64,000 bases of DNA, taken from Polaromonas sp. A23 (GTDB lineage: Bacteria; Pseudomonadota; Gammaproteobacteria; Burkholderiales; Burkholderiaceae_C). The translations under genes were made by a program, and so were the position numbers. The stretch's first letter is position 1; every line of letters starts with the position of its first letter. The DNA lies in assembly GCF_002001015.1 (NCBI RefSeq), contig NZ_MUNO01000016.1, positions 19,518-83,517 of the forward strand, read 5' to 3'. Shown one piece after another: positions 9,055-17,061 of this stretch. Under the pieces are notes generated by a model, which ran no database searches, had not been told where the DNA came from, and saw nothing but the letters and a program-made list of their open reading frames with translations.

Positions 9055-9142
9055 TGGCGGAAGCGGTGAGATTCGAACTCACGAAAGGTTTCCCTTTGCC
9101 GGTTTTCAAGACCGGTGCAATCGACCACTCTGCCACGCTTCC
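9055..9142 (-). tRNA. tRNA-Ser, anticodon TGA
   Basis: The minus strand folds into a class II tRNA of 88 nt. The acceptor stem GGAAGCG pairs with CGCTTCC, the discriminator is G and CCA is encoded. The anticodon loop is CTTGAAA, with anticodon TGA reading UCA codons. A long variable arm (AAAGGGAAACCTTT) marks it as a serine tRNA, and the T loop is GTTCGAATC. A terminator follows. No duplicated tRNA end is seen nearby. Confidence 0.96.
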
Positions 9143-9283
9143 AAGGCCGATATCTTAACCGCTACGCGGATTGCTCGGCGTTGTGGCATTACTCCTGGGA
9201 AGTTGATGAACAAGAGGACTTCAAAAAAGATCCTCTCGCTCGGGCTTCCTCGTTCCCCCGAGCAGGGGCGGAGGGGGGCTGGT

Positions 9284-9486
9284 GGTGCCACAAGAAAAAA
9301 CCGGACTGGCCCAGTGTCACTGTATTAAAGATTCTCTACAAATGCCCCTCACACCGGGACGGGGATTTGTGGGGGATCCAGCGACCGCCGGGCCAAGCCG
9401 GCTTTTCAGACGGAGGCTAGGCGCTCGCAGCCGACGTGACACAAAGCGCAGCGACTGGCACCCAAGGATGCAGCCTGGCCGGGTTC
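9284..9486. repeat. 203 bp palindromic repeat R1, first copy
   Basis: The stretch from GGTGCCACAAG to GGCCGGGTTC recurs in the same orientation at 10055-10258 with scattered differences. Each copy is itself an imperfect palindrome, with an outer GGTGCC/GGCACC pair and an inner stem around CACAAG/CTTGTGGGGGATC that is better preserved in the second copy. The copies bracket the small membrane-protein gene at 9636. The bases from 9487 to 9635 hold no other feature that I recognise, except ACGTTAGAAG just before the start codon. Confidence 0.75.
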
Positions 9487-9635
9487 AGCGCGCAGGCTGT
9501 AGCACTAACGCTTTCTCTCCCCTAAAAATTGCTGCGAGAAACCAACATCTCGCCCGTTTGAGAGGGGCATTTGCAGATTCAACTGCTACGCTGAGACCAA
9601 TCCTGCAACTACTCACCGACAACGTTAGAAGACCC

Positions 9636-10046
9636 ATGCACTACCTGCTATTTATCGGCGCCTTCCTCTTCTTTGCATTTATTGCACCCCTGAAGGTGAC
9701 GCTCGCAACTTGCGCCATGCTGCTCATCGTCACAGCCGTCATTCGCTTTACTACGCGAGCGGTTGCAGGAGTTGAGTCCTCATACGGAGAAGCAGCAAAG
9801 GCAATGGGGCTGTCGTTTTTCTTTGTCGTGATCGCATTTTTTGTGTTGCTGAGCTTCTCCACAGGTACAGGCGTCACCCAGTTCACCGGCCTGGCCGGCT
9901 ACCTGGTGTTCGTCGCATTCCTTCTGTCCTATGTTCTGGGATTCAAGTTAAGTCTTGGGTTGTCACTTGGAGTAAGCGCCATCGTCGCAGTAATATCAAC
10001 CGTCGCTTCCACTGCGCTCTTTCTTGCCTTTAGAAGCTTGGCCTGA
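9636..10046 (+). CDS. Small polytopic membrane protein, unknown function
   Basis: A 136-residue, very hydrophobic protein with about four transmembrane helices (near residues 1-17, 20-37, 55-75 and 85-130, the last region perhaps two helices). A charged or polar stretch (RFTTRAVAGVESSYGEAAKA) lies between helices two and three. I do not recognise the family. The ATG at 9636 is chosen because the frame upstream passes through the R1 repeat and has no protein-like character. The gene lies alone between two R1 repeats, in the same direction as the next two unknown genes, and ACGTTAGAAG lies 5 bp before the start, resembling an integron cassette boundary. Confidence 0.65.
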   Translation: MHYLLFIGAFLFFAFIAPLKVTLATCAMLLIVTAVIRFTTRAVAGVESSYGEAAKAMGLSFFFVVIAFFVLLSFSTGTGVTQFTGLAGYLVFVAFLLSYVLGFKLSLGLSLGVSAIVAVISTVASTALFLAFRSLA

Positions 10047-10054
10047 ACTTCCCT

Positions 10055-10258
10055 GGTGCCACAAAAAAAGCGGGCTGGCCCGGTGTCGCTGTATGGAAGA
10101 TCCCCCCACAAGTGCCCCTCACACCGAGACGGGGTCTTGTGGGGGATCCAGCGACCGGCGGGCCGGGCCGGTTTTTTCAAACGGTAGGCCGGGCGCCCGC
10201 AGCCGACGTGCCACAAAGCGCAGCGACTGGCACCCAAGGGCCCAGCCTGGCCGGGTTC
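10055..10258. repeat. 204 bp palindromic repeat R1, second copy
   Basis: Direct copy of 9284-9486. The inner hairpin is strongest here: GATCCCCC(C)ACAAG pairs with CTTGTGGGGGATC across a 23 nt loop, extended by GGTGTCGCTG opposite CAGCGACC. A second hairpin GTGCCA/TGGCAC lies near its right end. It starts 8 bp after the stop codon of the 9636 gene and could also act as its transcript end. Confidence 0.75.
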
Positions 10259-10302
10259 GTAGACACGGCGGTAATCAACTGAATCTGTTGCCTCGCGATC
10301 TA

Positions 10303-10499
10303 CTCTATTTAGAGGATGCACATTGAGGAGCTTCGTCCTAGAGTCAGTTGCGGGTTTGTCGGATTTTTATATCTGTATAAATATCTGGTCACGCCTCAAT
10401 GAACTCAATGCAGACAAAACCTGCTCAGGAATTGATGTCCAGATTAAACCGCCGGCGCCAAGTTAAATCGCTGGTTCTTTGGTCTAAATTACATTAGGC
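10303..10499. repeat. 197 bp repeat R2, first copy
   Basis: The stretch from CTCTATTTAGAGGATG to TAAATTACATTAGGC is repeated at 11161-11358. Conserved blocks include TTTGTCGGAT, CTGTATAAATATC, CTCAATGCAGACAA and GGTCTAAATTAC. The start (CTCTATTTAGAG) is a small hairpin, and the end contains TCTAAAT, inverse to the first block. It ends 19 bp before the start codon at 10519. A TATAAAT inside could be a promoter element. Confidence 0.75.
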
Positions 10500-10518
10500 G
10501 CGTAATTGGAAGCCCTTC

Positions 10519-11157
10519 ATGTCTTTGGCCGCTGACTTCGATTTACTGAAAACCTTCGGGCAGATTGCAGCGCCCGCGGGATTGGCCATCGTGGTGTTTT
10601 TATATCTCGGTCGAGACATAGTCGCGAAGAACATCTTCCCCACGCTCACACAGCAGCATGCCTATCACGTTGTCATCGCGCTCGCGTTTATGGCTGGGAT
10701 AGTGGCCTTGGCCGGTATAACGGCTTGGGTGTACGTTTCTACACATGTAAAGGCGGAGTCGAATCCACCGACAGCGAGCGCGAAGCTTCCTTTATTGCCC
10801 GGAGATACGGGCTGGATATTCGCGGGCTACTCTAACATCGCAAGGGGGACATTTGTCGAAGGACCGTACGTGTCTGTTCAAGGAACCACAACCCGGGCGG
10901 TGCGACGCTTCGTCGAAATTGGCGACACAATTGGGCTCAAGGTTTCACGCGACGTTCACATCGTCGATTTTAAGAAGATTGGCGTATCAAGCAAGCTCGT
11001 ATCACCTATTACCAAAGGGATCATCGACGAGTACGACAAAACAGGCATCACCCTCCCTGCTGGAACGGAGCTCGTTGTTCGCGACGTCAGCGAAGGAAGA
11101 TGGTCGGACAGTCCCAATGCAGCACTTTGGCTGAGAATCGTCTATGTACCGCGGTAA
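10519..11157 (+). CDS. Two-helix membrane protein with soluble C-terminal domain, unknown
   Basis: A 212-residue protein. Two transmembrane helices are predicted by eye at about residues 15-35 and 52-76, leaving a soluble domain of about 130 residues that starts near LLPGDTGWIFAGYSN. The beta-rich pattern (VEGPYVSVQ, GTELVVRDVSEGRW, LRIVYVPR) is reminiscent of SH3-like barrels, but I cannot assign a family. The gene is bracketed by the R2 repeats, which begin and end within 20 bp of it, so the gene and its repeat look like one mobile unit. GC is lower than in the housekeeping block. Confidence 0.65.
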   Translation: MSLAADFDLLKTFGQIAAPAGLAIVVFLYLGRDIVAKNIFPTLTQQHAYHVVIALAFMAGIVALAGITAWVYVSTHVKAESNPPTASAKLPLLPGDTGWIFAGYSNIARGTFVEGPYVSVQGTTTRAVRRFVEIGDTIGLKVSRDVHIVDFKKIGVSSKLVSPITKGIIDEYDKTGITLPAGTELVVRDVSEGRWSDSPNAALWLRIVYVPR

Positions 11158-11160
11158 CCT

Positions 11161-11358
11161 CTCTATTTAGAGGATGTCGCCTCAGGCCTTGACCTCTAGA
11201 ATCAACCGCGAGGTTTGTCGGATTTTATACCTGTATAAATATCGGGCTCTACCTCAATAAGCTCAATGCAGACAATGACCTAATGACAATTTGATGCCCA
11301 GATTGAACCGTAGCCCCAAAGTTATATCGCAGATATTGCGATCTAAATTACGTTAGGC
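11161..11358. repeat. 198 bp repeat R2, second copy
   Basis: Direct repeat of 10303-10499, by eye about three quarters identical. It starts 4 bp after the stop codon of the 10519 gene and ends GTTAGGC, 6 bp before the start codon at 11365. The end resembles an attC right core (GTTRRRY), but a matching left core is not evident. Confidence 0.75.
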
Positions 11359-11364
11359 AGCGCT

Positions 11365-12207
11365 ATGGCGGCTGCGCCCAATCAAGGCGACTACACGCGG
11401 AGCCTCTACGATTCCGAGCTGGCGAGCATGGAGCGTCTGCTCCAGGCCTCGATGGGCGTATCGCAGGCTGTCGGGGGCATTCAGACCGCCAACCGCTTCA
11501 TTCGCGCTACCCAGCTCTTTACGCGTCTCACAGTTGGCAGCTACACCTTTGTTCGGTTGCTGCCTTCAAACACGCTAACTCATGATCGAGTCGAGTTTTG
11601 GGATTGGCCTTCCATAGCGTGCGTCGCCCGAAACATCGTTGAGACGTACCACACGTTCTACTATCTGATAGACCCGTCACTGTCGGTGGGCGAGGTGGAA
11701 ATGCGTATGGACTTGATGCACCTACATCTGAACAGCGAGAAGTACAGACTGTACAGAGAGTTGAAACCTGATGCAGAAATTCTGAGGGAATTTGAAATTG
11801 GCTTGCCTAAGGACAAAGAGAGGTTGAAGAAGAATGCGATCTTCCACAAGCTGAGCGAAGGGCGACAGTCGGAGTTGCTGAAAGGGCGTGCGGCGATGCA
11901 TCTGACGCACGCTGAGATTGGTGAATCCCTTCCATTTATTGACAGGTACTTCCGTCCGATATACAGGCTCTTCTCAATCCATGTCCATTCGACGCCGATG
12001 TCCTTCCAGGCACAGTCCAACGAACGAGGTAGAGGCGACGAAAATGAAGCAGAGCGTTTCTACGTCACCCTAGCGATCCAGATCATCCTGAAGTACTTGT
12101 CAGCGGCTGTCATGGACATGGCAAGAATCTTCCCGGATGTGGTCGCGCGTGCGTGCCCCGACGCATTAGCAGTGGCTCGCGAAGTACATGACGCGACTGT
12201 CGCATGA
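11365..12207 (+). CDS. Hypothetical protein, unknown (mostly helical, soluble)
   Basis: A 280-residue protein without signal peptide or clear membrane helix. Notable segments are VARNIVETYHTFYYLIDP near residue 90, LMHLHLNSEKYRLYRELKP, and FSIHVHSTPMSFQAQ near residue 205, with several conserved-looking histidines. The pattern recalls uncharacterised families found in mobile gene cassettes (DUF5677-like is one possibility), but I cannot assign it. It follows an R2 repeat that ends in GTTAGGC 6 bp before the ATG. It is the third of three same-direction unknown genes in this accessory patch. Confidence 0.65.
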   Translation: MAAAPNQGDYTRSLYDSELASMERLLQASMGVSQAVGGIQTANRFIRATQLFTRLTVGSYTFVRLLPSNTLTHDRVEFWDWPSIACVARNIVETYHTFYYLIDPSLSVGEVEMRMDLMHLHLNSEKYRLYRELKPDAEILREFEIGLPKDKERLKKNAIFHKLSEGRQSELLKGRAAMHLTHAEIGESLPFIDRYFRPIYRLFSIHVHSTPMSFQAQSNERGRGDENEAERFYVTLAIQIILKYLSAAVMDMARIFPDVVARACPDALAVAREVHDATVA

Positions 12208-12241
12208 AGGCCGTTAGCGCAGTAGCGTCGAGCGTGGCGCC

Positions 12242-12325
12242 GCCTAAAATGGCAGTTGATCCAGACGTCCCGCGGCACACTTTCTCGTGCATATGGTCCG
12301 CCGGTCACTTCTACGTTAAATCGTG
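12242..12325. other. attC-like remnant (degenerate integron recombination site), tentative
   Basis: A block opens GCCTAAA and closes ACGTTAAAT, with internal segments TTGATCCAGACG and GGTCCGCCGGTCACTTC, laid out like an attC site (cores at both ends, partly complementary arms). The match is imperfect and was judged by eye only. Confidence 0.3.
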
Positions 12326-12372
12326 CAATGCGCAAGGGATCTGCTTTGACGGAGGTGGCGCTCATCGCAGCG

Positions 12373-12803
12373 TTATCGCAAACTCGAATGCCCAGGCTTA
12401 AGAATGCGATAAATCGACCGCTTCACGCTCGACGGGTGAACATTAAAAATCGCCGCCAGAGAATCCATCGTGTACTGATTGGACTTCCACAGTCGAACAA
12501 TTTCTTGTTCGTCGTTCGGTGAAATTGATCTCGGCCTGCCACAATGAATACCACGCATCATCGCTGCGGTCTGTTCGGCAATAGACCACTCCCGAATAAT
12601 GCCGCGCTCGAACTCTGCAAATGCTTCCAGCATGTGCGTCATCATGCGCTCGGCCGAGGTGCTGGTATCCACTGGCACGGTGAGACTTTGAAAGATGCAC
12701 CGGCCTTCTGAATTGTGTCCAGGATCGATAGCAGATACATCAGGGAGCGTGTCAGGCGGTCAATCTTGTAGACCTTGAGCGTGTCGGAAACCAATACGTG
12801 AGG
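12373..12803 (-). pseudogene. Serine recombinase (resolvase/invertase family), frameshifted and truncated
   Basis: The upstream frame (about 12803-12687) reads DTLKVYKIDRLTRSLMYLLS, matching the helix region of resolvases. The reading then moves to another frame at about 12685 (SLTVPVDTST, MLEAFAEFERGIIREW) and runs into a C-terminal helix-turn-helix (SLAAIFNVHPSSVKRSIYR). A missing A in TTCAAAGTC would explain the shift. The N-terminal catalytic serine region is absent. It is therefore a dead remnant of a mobile element beside the repeat-flanked genes. Confidence 0.85.
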
Positions 12804-12944
12804 CGGTACCCTGTCATTTTTGACAGGGCCGAATGTCCTCTCTCTAATTTCAAGTAGCGGCAGCCGGTTCTATTACAGCTATTACAGGCGGCAACATCGA
12901 CTGCGCGTCGTGGTGCTAAGGTCAAAACATGGTCCAGGCGGGAA

Positions 12945-13009
12945 GCGCATCAACTGATGCGCCGAAGGTGTCGGGACCTGTCTGCGATACCTCCCCGCCT
13001 TTGGGGAGG
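12945..13009. promoter_or_regulatory. Two perfect hairpins in the leader of the GH5 gene
   Basis: GCGCATCA-AC-TGATGCGC (12945-12962) and CCTCCCC/GGGGAGG (12990-13009) precede the glycosidase start by 60-125 bp. They could be operator or leader structures. A c-di-GMP (GEMM) riboswitch was considered, but its signature is not present. Confidence 0.35.
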
Positions 13010-13069
13010 CTCTCTGGCGTAAGCCACGCGAGCAACCCCCACAACCCAGCAATCAGGAGAAATTAATCA

Positions 13070-15502
13070 ATGCAACGACGTGAATTTGCACAGGCAGCAG
13101 TTGCCGCTGCCACTCTGGGCAACCTCCGCTTGGGCGCTGTCGTGGCGCTAGGTGTGCAGGCGGCTCCGTCGGCCCTGGCTGCTGTTGGCACCACGCCTGC
13201 AGGCACCAATCTTTCTGGCATGGAGTGGGCCAAGCCGGGGTTGCGTATTGGTACCAGCACGGCTCCCAATTTGCATTTCACGGTACCGCGCGCTGCGGAC
13301 GTTGTCTATCTGGCCGCTTGCGGCTTCAACAAAAACCGCTTGCCTGTGCAGTGGGAACTGTTGCAACCCATGCTGCACGACACAGTGGCCAATGCCGCGG
13401 CCAAGGCTGCCATTGGCAGCCCTGGTGCTTTTCATGCGGGCTATGAGTCTTACATCACGGGGGTGCTGGACGCTCACGCGGCTGCGGGCACGAAGTGCAT
13501 CATCGACAACCACAACTACTGCCGGTACCAGGACTTCAGGTTTCAGGCAGACGGTTCGGTGATCGGGCTGAAGGCTTCCGCTGATCCTCTTCTTCGCGCG
13601 TACACCACTGATACGGTGCAGGTGCAAGTACGTATTTTTGCCCTGGCCGCCGGCGCAACTTTAAAGCAGTCGCACTTTGCTGATTTCTGGACGCGCGCTG
13701 CGACGAAATGGAAGAACCACCCGGGTTTTGGCGGCTATGGCCTGATGAACGAACCGCATGACATGCCCAAGCCTGGCGGGATCATTGCTTCGAATGAAGA
13801 GGTGGTGAAGGGCGGGGAAGACCTGACCATCTGGCCGGCGTTTGCACAGGCGGCGATCAATGCAATCCGTGCGGTTGACACCGTCAACCCGATTTACGTT
13901 TCCGGGAATCAATACGGCTCGGCCATGGTGATAGGTACCAAGAACCCCGGCTTCCCTTTGACAGGGGCCAACCTCATCTATGACGTTCACATGTATCTGG
14001 ACGCTTTCAGCAACGGCGCGGTCTTTGATTACGACACGGAGGTGGCCAAAAACTACAGCGCCGGGTTTGGCGCGGGGCCGATCAAACCGTCAACAGGCAT
14101 GGACCGCATCAAGATAGCCACGGACTGGGCCAGTGCCAAGGGCGTCAAGCTGGCCTTGACAGAAGTTGGCATGCCCATCGATGACGTGCGGTGGCAGACG
14201 ATGTTTGCGCAAGCTGCCAACTATGCCCATCAGGCAGGCTGCGAAATCTACACGTGGATGGGCGGCAACCACTGGCCCATTCACAACTACGCCATCAACC
14301 ATGTGCCGGGCTGGCACCAGAATCGCACGCTGGAGCCCTCGGTCGCCGGGCCGCTAAAGGCGGCTGTGGGAATTGTGCAGGCAAGCCTGTTCGACGATGG
14401 GCCGGGTTATGCACTTGCCGGCACACCCTTGACCATCACCGTTTATGTCCGCGGCAATCTGGCCGCGCCGGTTGCGCTCACGGTGGCGTCCAATAACGGC
14501 GGGACGCTGAGCAAGTCGGCGCTGCTCATTCCAGCGGGGCCGAACGGGCAGGACACGTTTACCTATACGCCGGCGTCCAACCGGGTGGCCACGTTGACCT
14601 ACACCAGCGGTGGTCAGCTTTCGGGGCAGGTTCCGCCGCCGCGCAAGATATTTTCACTAAGCGACCCGGTGGCCTACGCGGCCACCAGCCTGCCGGACGC
14701 CGCGCGGGCCATCATGGCGAAATACAGCGCTTGCAAATGGGAGCTCTCCGATGGCTACACCGACTACCTGCAGGGTGCTCCCGCCGTAGCAGGCCAGCCG
14801 GTCCGCGCCATTTCGGACTCGGGATACGGCTCCAGCCCGGGGAATGCCATGGAAATGATCAACTGGGTCAACAAGGCGAATGGCGGCATGGGCACGATGT
14901 CTGTGCCCGTCATGCGAGTCACCAACGGCAAGAAGAACTCTGACCACACGGTGCAGGACACCTGGGGTTTCTGGTGCAAAAAGTCGGTGAGCAAGGCGGG
15001 TGTTCAACCCAATCCGCGCAACAAGGTGCCCTACAACATCACGGATCCCCACTTTGCGTTGGTGGCAGCCAGCGTGCCCGGTCTGTACAACGCCGGGGTG
15101 CTGTTTCAGGCGTCGCAGACCGAGCAGTCTTACACGTCGGAATTGAACTTCACCAACGGTTTCCCCGGGGTCAAGTGGGTGGACGCGGGCGGCCAGAAAG
15201 TGGAATTGGTCAGCCCCACCAAGCTGGTGGCCAACACACCGGCGGTACTGGCCTTCACTTCCGCACCGGGCGCACAGAAGCTGCGCATCAATTCCGCCGT
15301 GGTTGCCAGCGCAGCTGCAACCTTTGCTCCCAGTGTGTACAACCAGTTGCTGATTGGCTGGGGTTACCTCGGCTACTACCCGCGCGGTGGATTCAAGGGG
15401 CACATCTACGCCGCTATTACCGGCAAAGGAGCCCCTTCTGCGGCTGAGCTTGCCGTGCTGGAGAAGTACCTGGGTTCTACGGCGGGCATCACCTTGCCTT
15501 AG
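13070..15502 (+). CDS. Secreted glycoside hydrolase family 5 (endoglucanase-like) with C-terminal accessory domains
   Basis: An 810-residue exported protein. The N-terminus MQRREFAQAAVAAATLG looks like a Tat signal (twin arginine, then Phe). The GH5 core at about residues 50-430 shows YGLMNEPHD with the acid/base E228 and LALTEVGMP with the nucleophile E365, plus the HNYCRYQD strand typical of GH5. The C-terminal half (about 435-810) has beta-rich modules: first an Ig-like segment (TITVYVRGNLAAPVALTV), then a lectin-like region with SELNFTNGFPGVKWVDAGG and YYPRGGFKGHIYAAI. It probably cleaves a beta-glucan outside the cell. A good ribosome site (AGGAGAA) precedes the ATG. It stands alone, and its stop codon abuts a MITE-like element. 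Confidence 0.85.
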   Translation: MQRREFAQAAVAAATLGNLRLGAVVALGVQAAPSALAAVGTTPAGTNLSGMEWAKPGLRIGTSTAPNLHFTVPRAADVVYLAACGFNKNRLPVQWELLQPMLHDTVANAAAKAAIGSPGAFHAGYESYITGVLDAHAAAGTKCIIDNHNYCRYQDFRFQADGSVIGLKASADPLLRAYTTDTVQVQVRIFALAAGATLKQSHFADFWTRAATKWKNHPGFGGYGLMNEPHDMPKPGGIIASNEEVVKGGEDLTIWPAFAQAAINAIRAVDTVNPIYVSGNQYGSAMVIGTKNPGFPLTGANLIYDVHMYLDAFSNGAVFDYDTEVAKNYSAGFGAGPIKPSTGMDRIKIATDWASAKGVKLALTEVGMPIDDVRWQTMFAQAANYAHQAGCEIYTWMGGNHWPIHNYAINHVPGWHQNRTLEPSVAGPLKAAVGIVQASLFDDGPGYALAGTPLTITVYVRGNLAAPVALTVASNNGGTLSKSALLIPAGPNGQDTFTYTPASNRVATLTYTSGGQLSGQVPPPRKIFSLSDPVAYAATSLPDAARAIMAKYSACKWELSDGYTDYLQGAPAVAGQPVRAISDSGYGSSPGNAMEMINWVNKANGGMGTMSVPVMRVTNGKKNSDHTVQDTWGFWCKKSVSKAGVQPNPRNKVPYNITDPHFALVAASVPGLYNAGVLFQASQTEQSYTSELNFTNGFPGVKWVDAGGQKVELVSPTKLVANTPAVLAFTSAPGAQKLRINSAVVASAAATFAPSVYNQLLIGWGYLGYYPRGGFKGHIYAAITGKGAPSAAELAVLEKYLGSTAGITLP

Positions 15503-15663
15503 GGAAGCGCTGAACAAGTCCCCTGCGGCGCACGATCAGCCGGGCTCGGGCGGTCTGCTGCGTTGAATTTCTTGCCAATAGCCAGCTATTGCCTGCAAAA
15601 TCCGCCTTGCATCCCATCCCGATCCGGCTGCCGCGCATCCGCAAGGACTTATTCAGCGCTTCC
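15503..15663. mobile_element. 161 bp MITE-like element with 19 bp terminal inverted repeats
   Basis: The left end GGAAGCGCTGAACAAGTCC and the right end GGACTTATTCAGCGCTTCC are inverse copies with one mismatch in 19. The interior is non-coding. The element begins right after the GH5 stop codon and ends 46 bp before the ureG stop codon, filling the gap between the two convergent genes. It has no transposase, so it would need one in trans. Confidence 0.8.
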
Positions 15664-15709
15664 TTAGCGGCGCAAGCTGCCAAGAGCGGCCTTGCCTTTG
15701 GCCCAGGCC

Positions 15710-16366
15710 TCAATCTGCGACCAGCATCCCCTTGGTTTCAATAAACGCAATGACTTCAGCCAGGCCGGCCTGGGTTTTGAGGTTGGTCATGACAAAGGGC
15801 TTGAGGCCCTTGGACGTGGTGCGCATGCGGATGGTGTCGGCTTCCATCACGCCCAGATCGGCGCCTACATAGGGCGCCAGGTCGGTTTTGTTGATGACGA
15901 ACAAGTCGCTTTTGGTGATGCCGGGGCCACCTTTGCGCGGAATCTTTTCGCCAGCAGCCACGTCAATCACGTAAATGGTCAGGTCGCTGAGTTCGGGGCT
16001 GAAGGTGGCCGCCAGATTGTCTCCACCCGATTCGATGAACACCACGTCGGCATCGGGAAAGTCCACCAGCATGCGATCGATGGCTTCGAGGTTGATAGAA
16101 GCGTCTTCGCGGATGGCCGTGTGCGGGCAACCGCCGGTTTCCACACCCATGATGCGTTCAGCTGCCAGCGCACCGCTGACGGTCAAGAGGCGCTGGTCTT
16201 CCTTGGTGTAAATGTCATTGGTGATGGCGACCAGGTCGTACTTGGTCTTCATCGCTTTGCAGAGCATTTCGAGCAAAGTGGTTTTGCCGGAACCGACGGG
16301 GCCACCGATTCCGACGCGCAAGGGTGGAAGTTTTTTGGTGCGATTGGCGATGTGATGCATGCTCAT
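15710..16366 (-). CDS. ureG: Urease accessory GTPase UreG
   Basis: A 218-residue SIMIBI-class GTPase. The P-loop [10 protein letters not shown] lies at residues 21-30, and the nickel-binding Cys-Pro-His motif appears as [13 protein letters not shown] near residue 78. [15 protein letters not shown] and [14 protein letters not shown] are also conserved. UreG uses GTP to drive nickel delivery to apo-urease within the UreD-UreF-UreG complex. It is the last gene of the ureABCEFG series and overlaps ureF by 4 bp. UreD, its partner, is 42 kb away at 62518. Confidence 0.96.
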   Translation of the reverse strand: MSMHHIANRTKKLPPLRVGIGGPVGSGKTTLLEMLCKAMKTKYDLVAITNDIYTKEDQRLLTVSGALAAERIMGVETGGCPHTAIREDASINLEAIDRMLVDFPDADVVFIESGGDNLAATFSPELSDLTIYVIDVAAGEKIPRKGGPGITKSDLFVINKTDLAPYVGADLGVMEADTIRMRTTSKGLKPFVMTNLKTQAGLAEVIAFIETKGMLVAD

Positions 16367-17058
16367 GAGCGGAACAGTCTGGAGTATTGGGTTTCGTGTT
16401 GGGAAGAAAGAATGGCCAGCATGGGCGAAAACGCCTGGCGTTCATGGTCTTGAAGCGCCATCGCTTCTTCAACAGCAGCCGGAATGTTTGCTGCCAGCCG
16501 CGCCAGTATGCGCTGGCCGGCGCTTTGGCCCAGCGGAACCGATTTGAGTGCGGCCTGCATCATGTTTTCAGCCCAACCAAAGGCATAGGCGGCCAGACAG
16601 TCCGATACGCCTGCCGCCAATGGTGAAGCTGCCAGCGCGAATGCAATCGGGTAGGTCGGCGGCAGTTGCGCGCATGCATCCATGTGGGCTGCACTGACGC
16701 TGTGGTGGTTGCGCAGCCACTCAAGCAGGGAGCGGCCCATCTGTTCGGCCTGCGCGCGCAGTTCGCTGGTCTCCCGGGTCTGCAGCACCCAGTCATTCAG
16801 CGCCTTGACCTTCTCGAGGTTCCCATTGCGCCAGGCCGGAATGGCCTGCGCGATCACCGCCAGATCACCACGCGCCAGACTCAGCTGGAGTTGATCGAAA
16901 AGCCAGTCAGACGCTATGTTTTCAGTAGCTACTCCCGCCCGGTCTACGCCGGCTTCAAGGCCTTCTGAGTAAGAAAAGCCGCCCACAGGCAAGGCTGGAG
17001 AGGCGAGCCAGATGAGTTGCAGCAGGCTGCCGACCGGCAGGGGCGTCGCGTTGGACAT
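16363..17058 (-). CDS. ureF: Urease accessory protein UreF
   Basis: A 231-residue all-helical accessory protein. The family hallmarks are [25 protein letters not shown] near the N-terminus, [22 protein letters not shown] near residue 165, and the C-terminal [21 protein letters not shown]. UreF forms the UreD-UreF-UreG scaffold and acts on UreG GTP hydrolysis during nickel insertion. It overlaps ureG by 4 bp and follows ureE by 3 bp, so it is translationally coupled. A short stretch of the coding DNA near 16910-16930 (TAGCTACTGAAAACATAGC on the minus strand) resembles the local gene-end repeat, but the protein length is normal. Confidence 0.95.
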   Translation of the reverse strand: MSNATPLPVGSLLQLIWLASPALPVGGFSYSEGLEAGVDRAGVATENIASDWLFDQLQLSLARGDLAVIAQAIPAWRNGNLEKVKALNDWVLQTRETSELRAQAEQMGRSLLEWLRNHHSVSAAHMDACAQLPPTYPIAFALAASPLAAGVSDCLAAYAFGWAENMMQAALKSVPLGQSAGQRILARLAANIPAAVEEAMALQDHERQAFSPMLAILSSQHETQYSRLFRS

Positions 17059-17061
17059 CGC

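Noticed and set aside
9055..9142. tRNA-Ser as integration site of the accessory patch
   Set aside because: The patch lies at the 5' side of the tRNA, no duplicated 3' end of the tRNA is seen, and no integrase gene is present.
9282..9635. Upstream extension of the 9636 membrane-protein frame
   Set aside because: It runs through the R1 palindromic repeat, which is repeated elsewhere without coding use, and the protein-like part begins at the ATG at 9636.
10303..11358. R2 repeats as standard integron attC sites
   Set aside because: About 197 bp is too long, a left core complementary to GTTAGGC is missing, and no integron integrase is in the window; kept only as a hypothesis in the findings.
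12961..13069. c-di-GMP (GEMM) riboswitch in the GH5 leader
   Set aside because: The conserved GEMM core segments are not present; only simple hairpins are seen.
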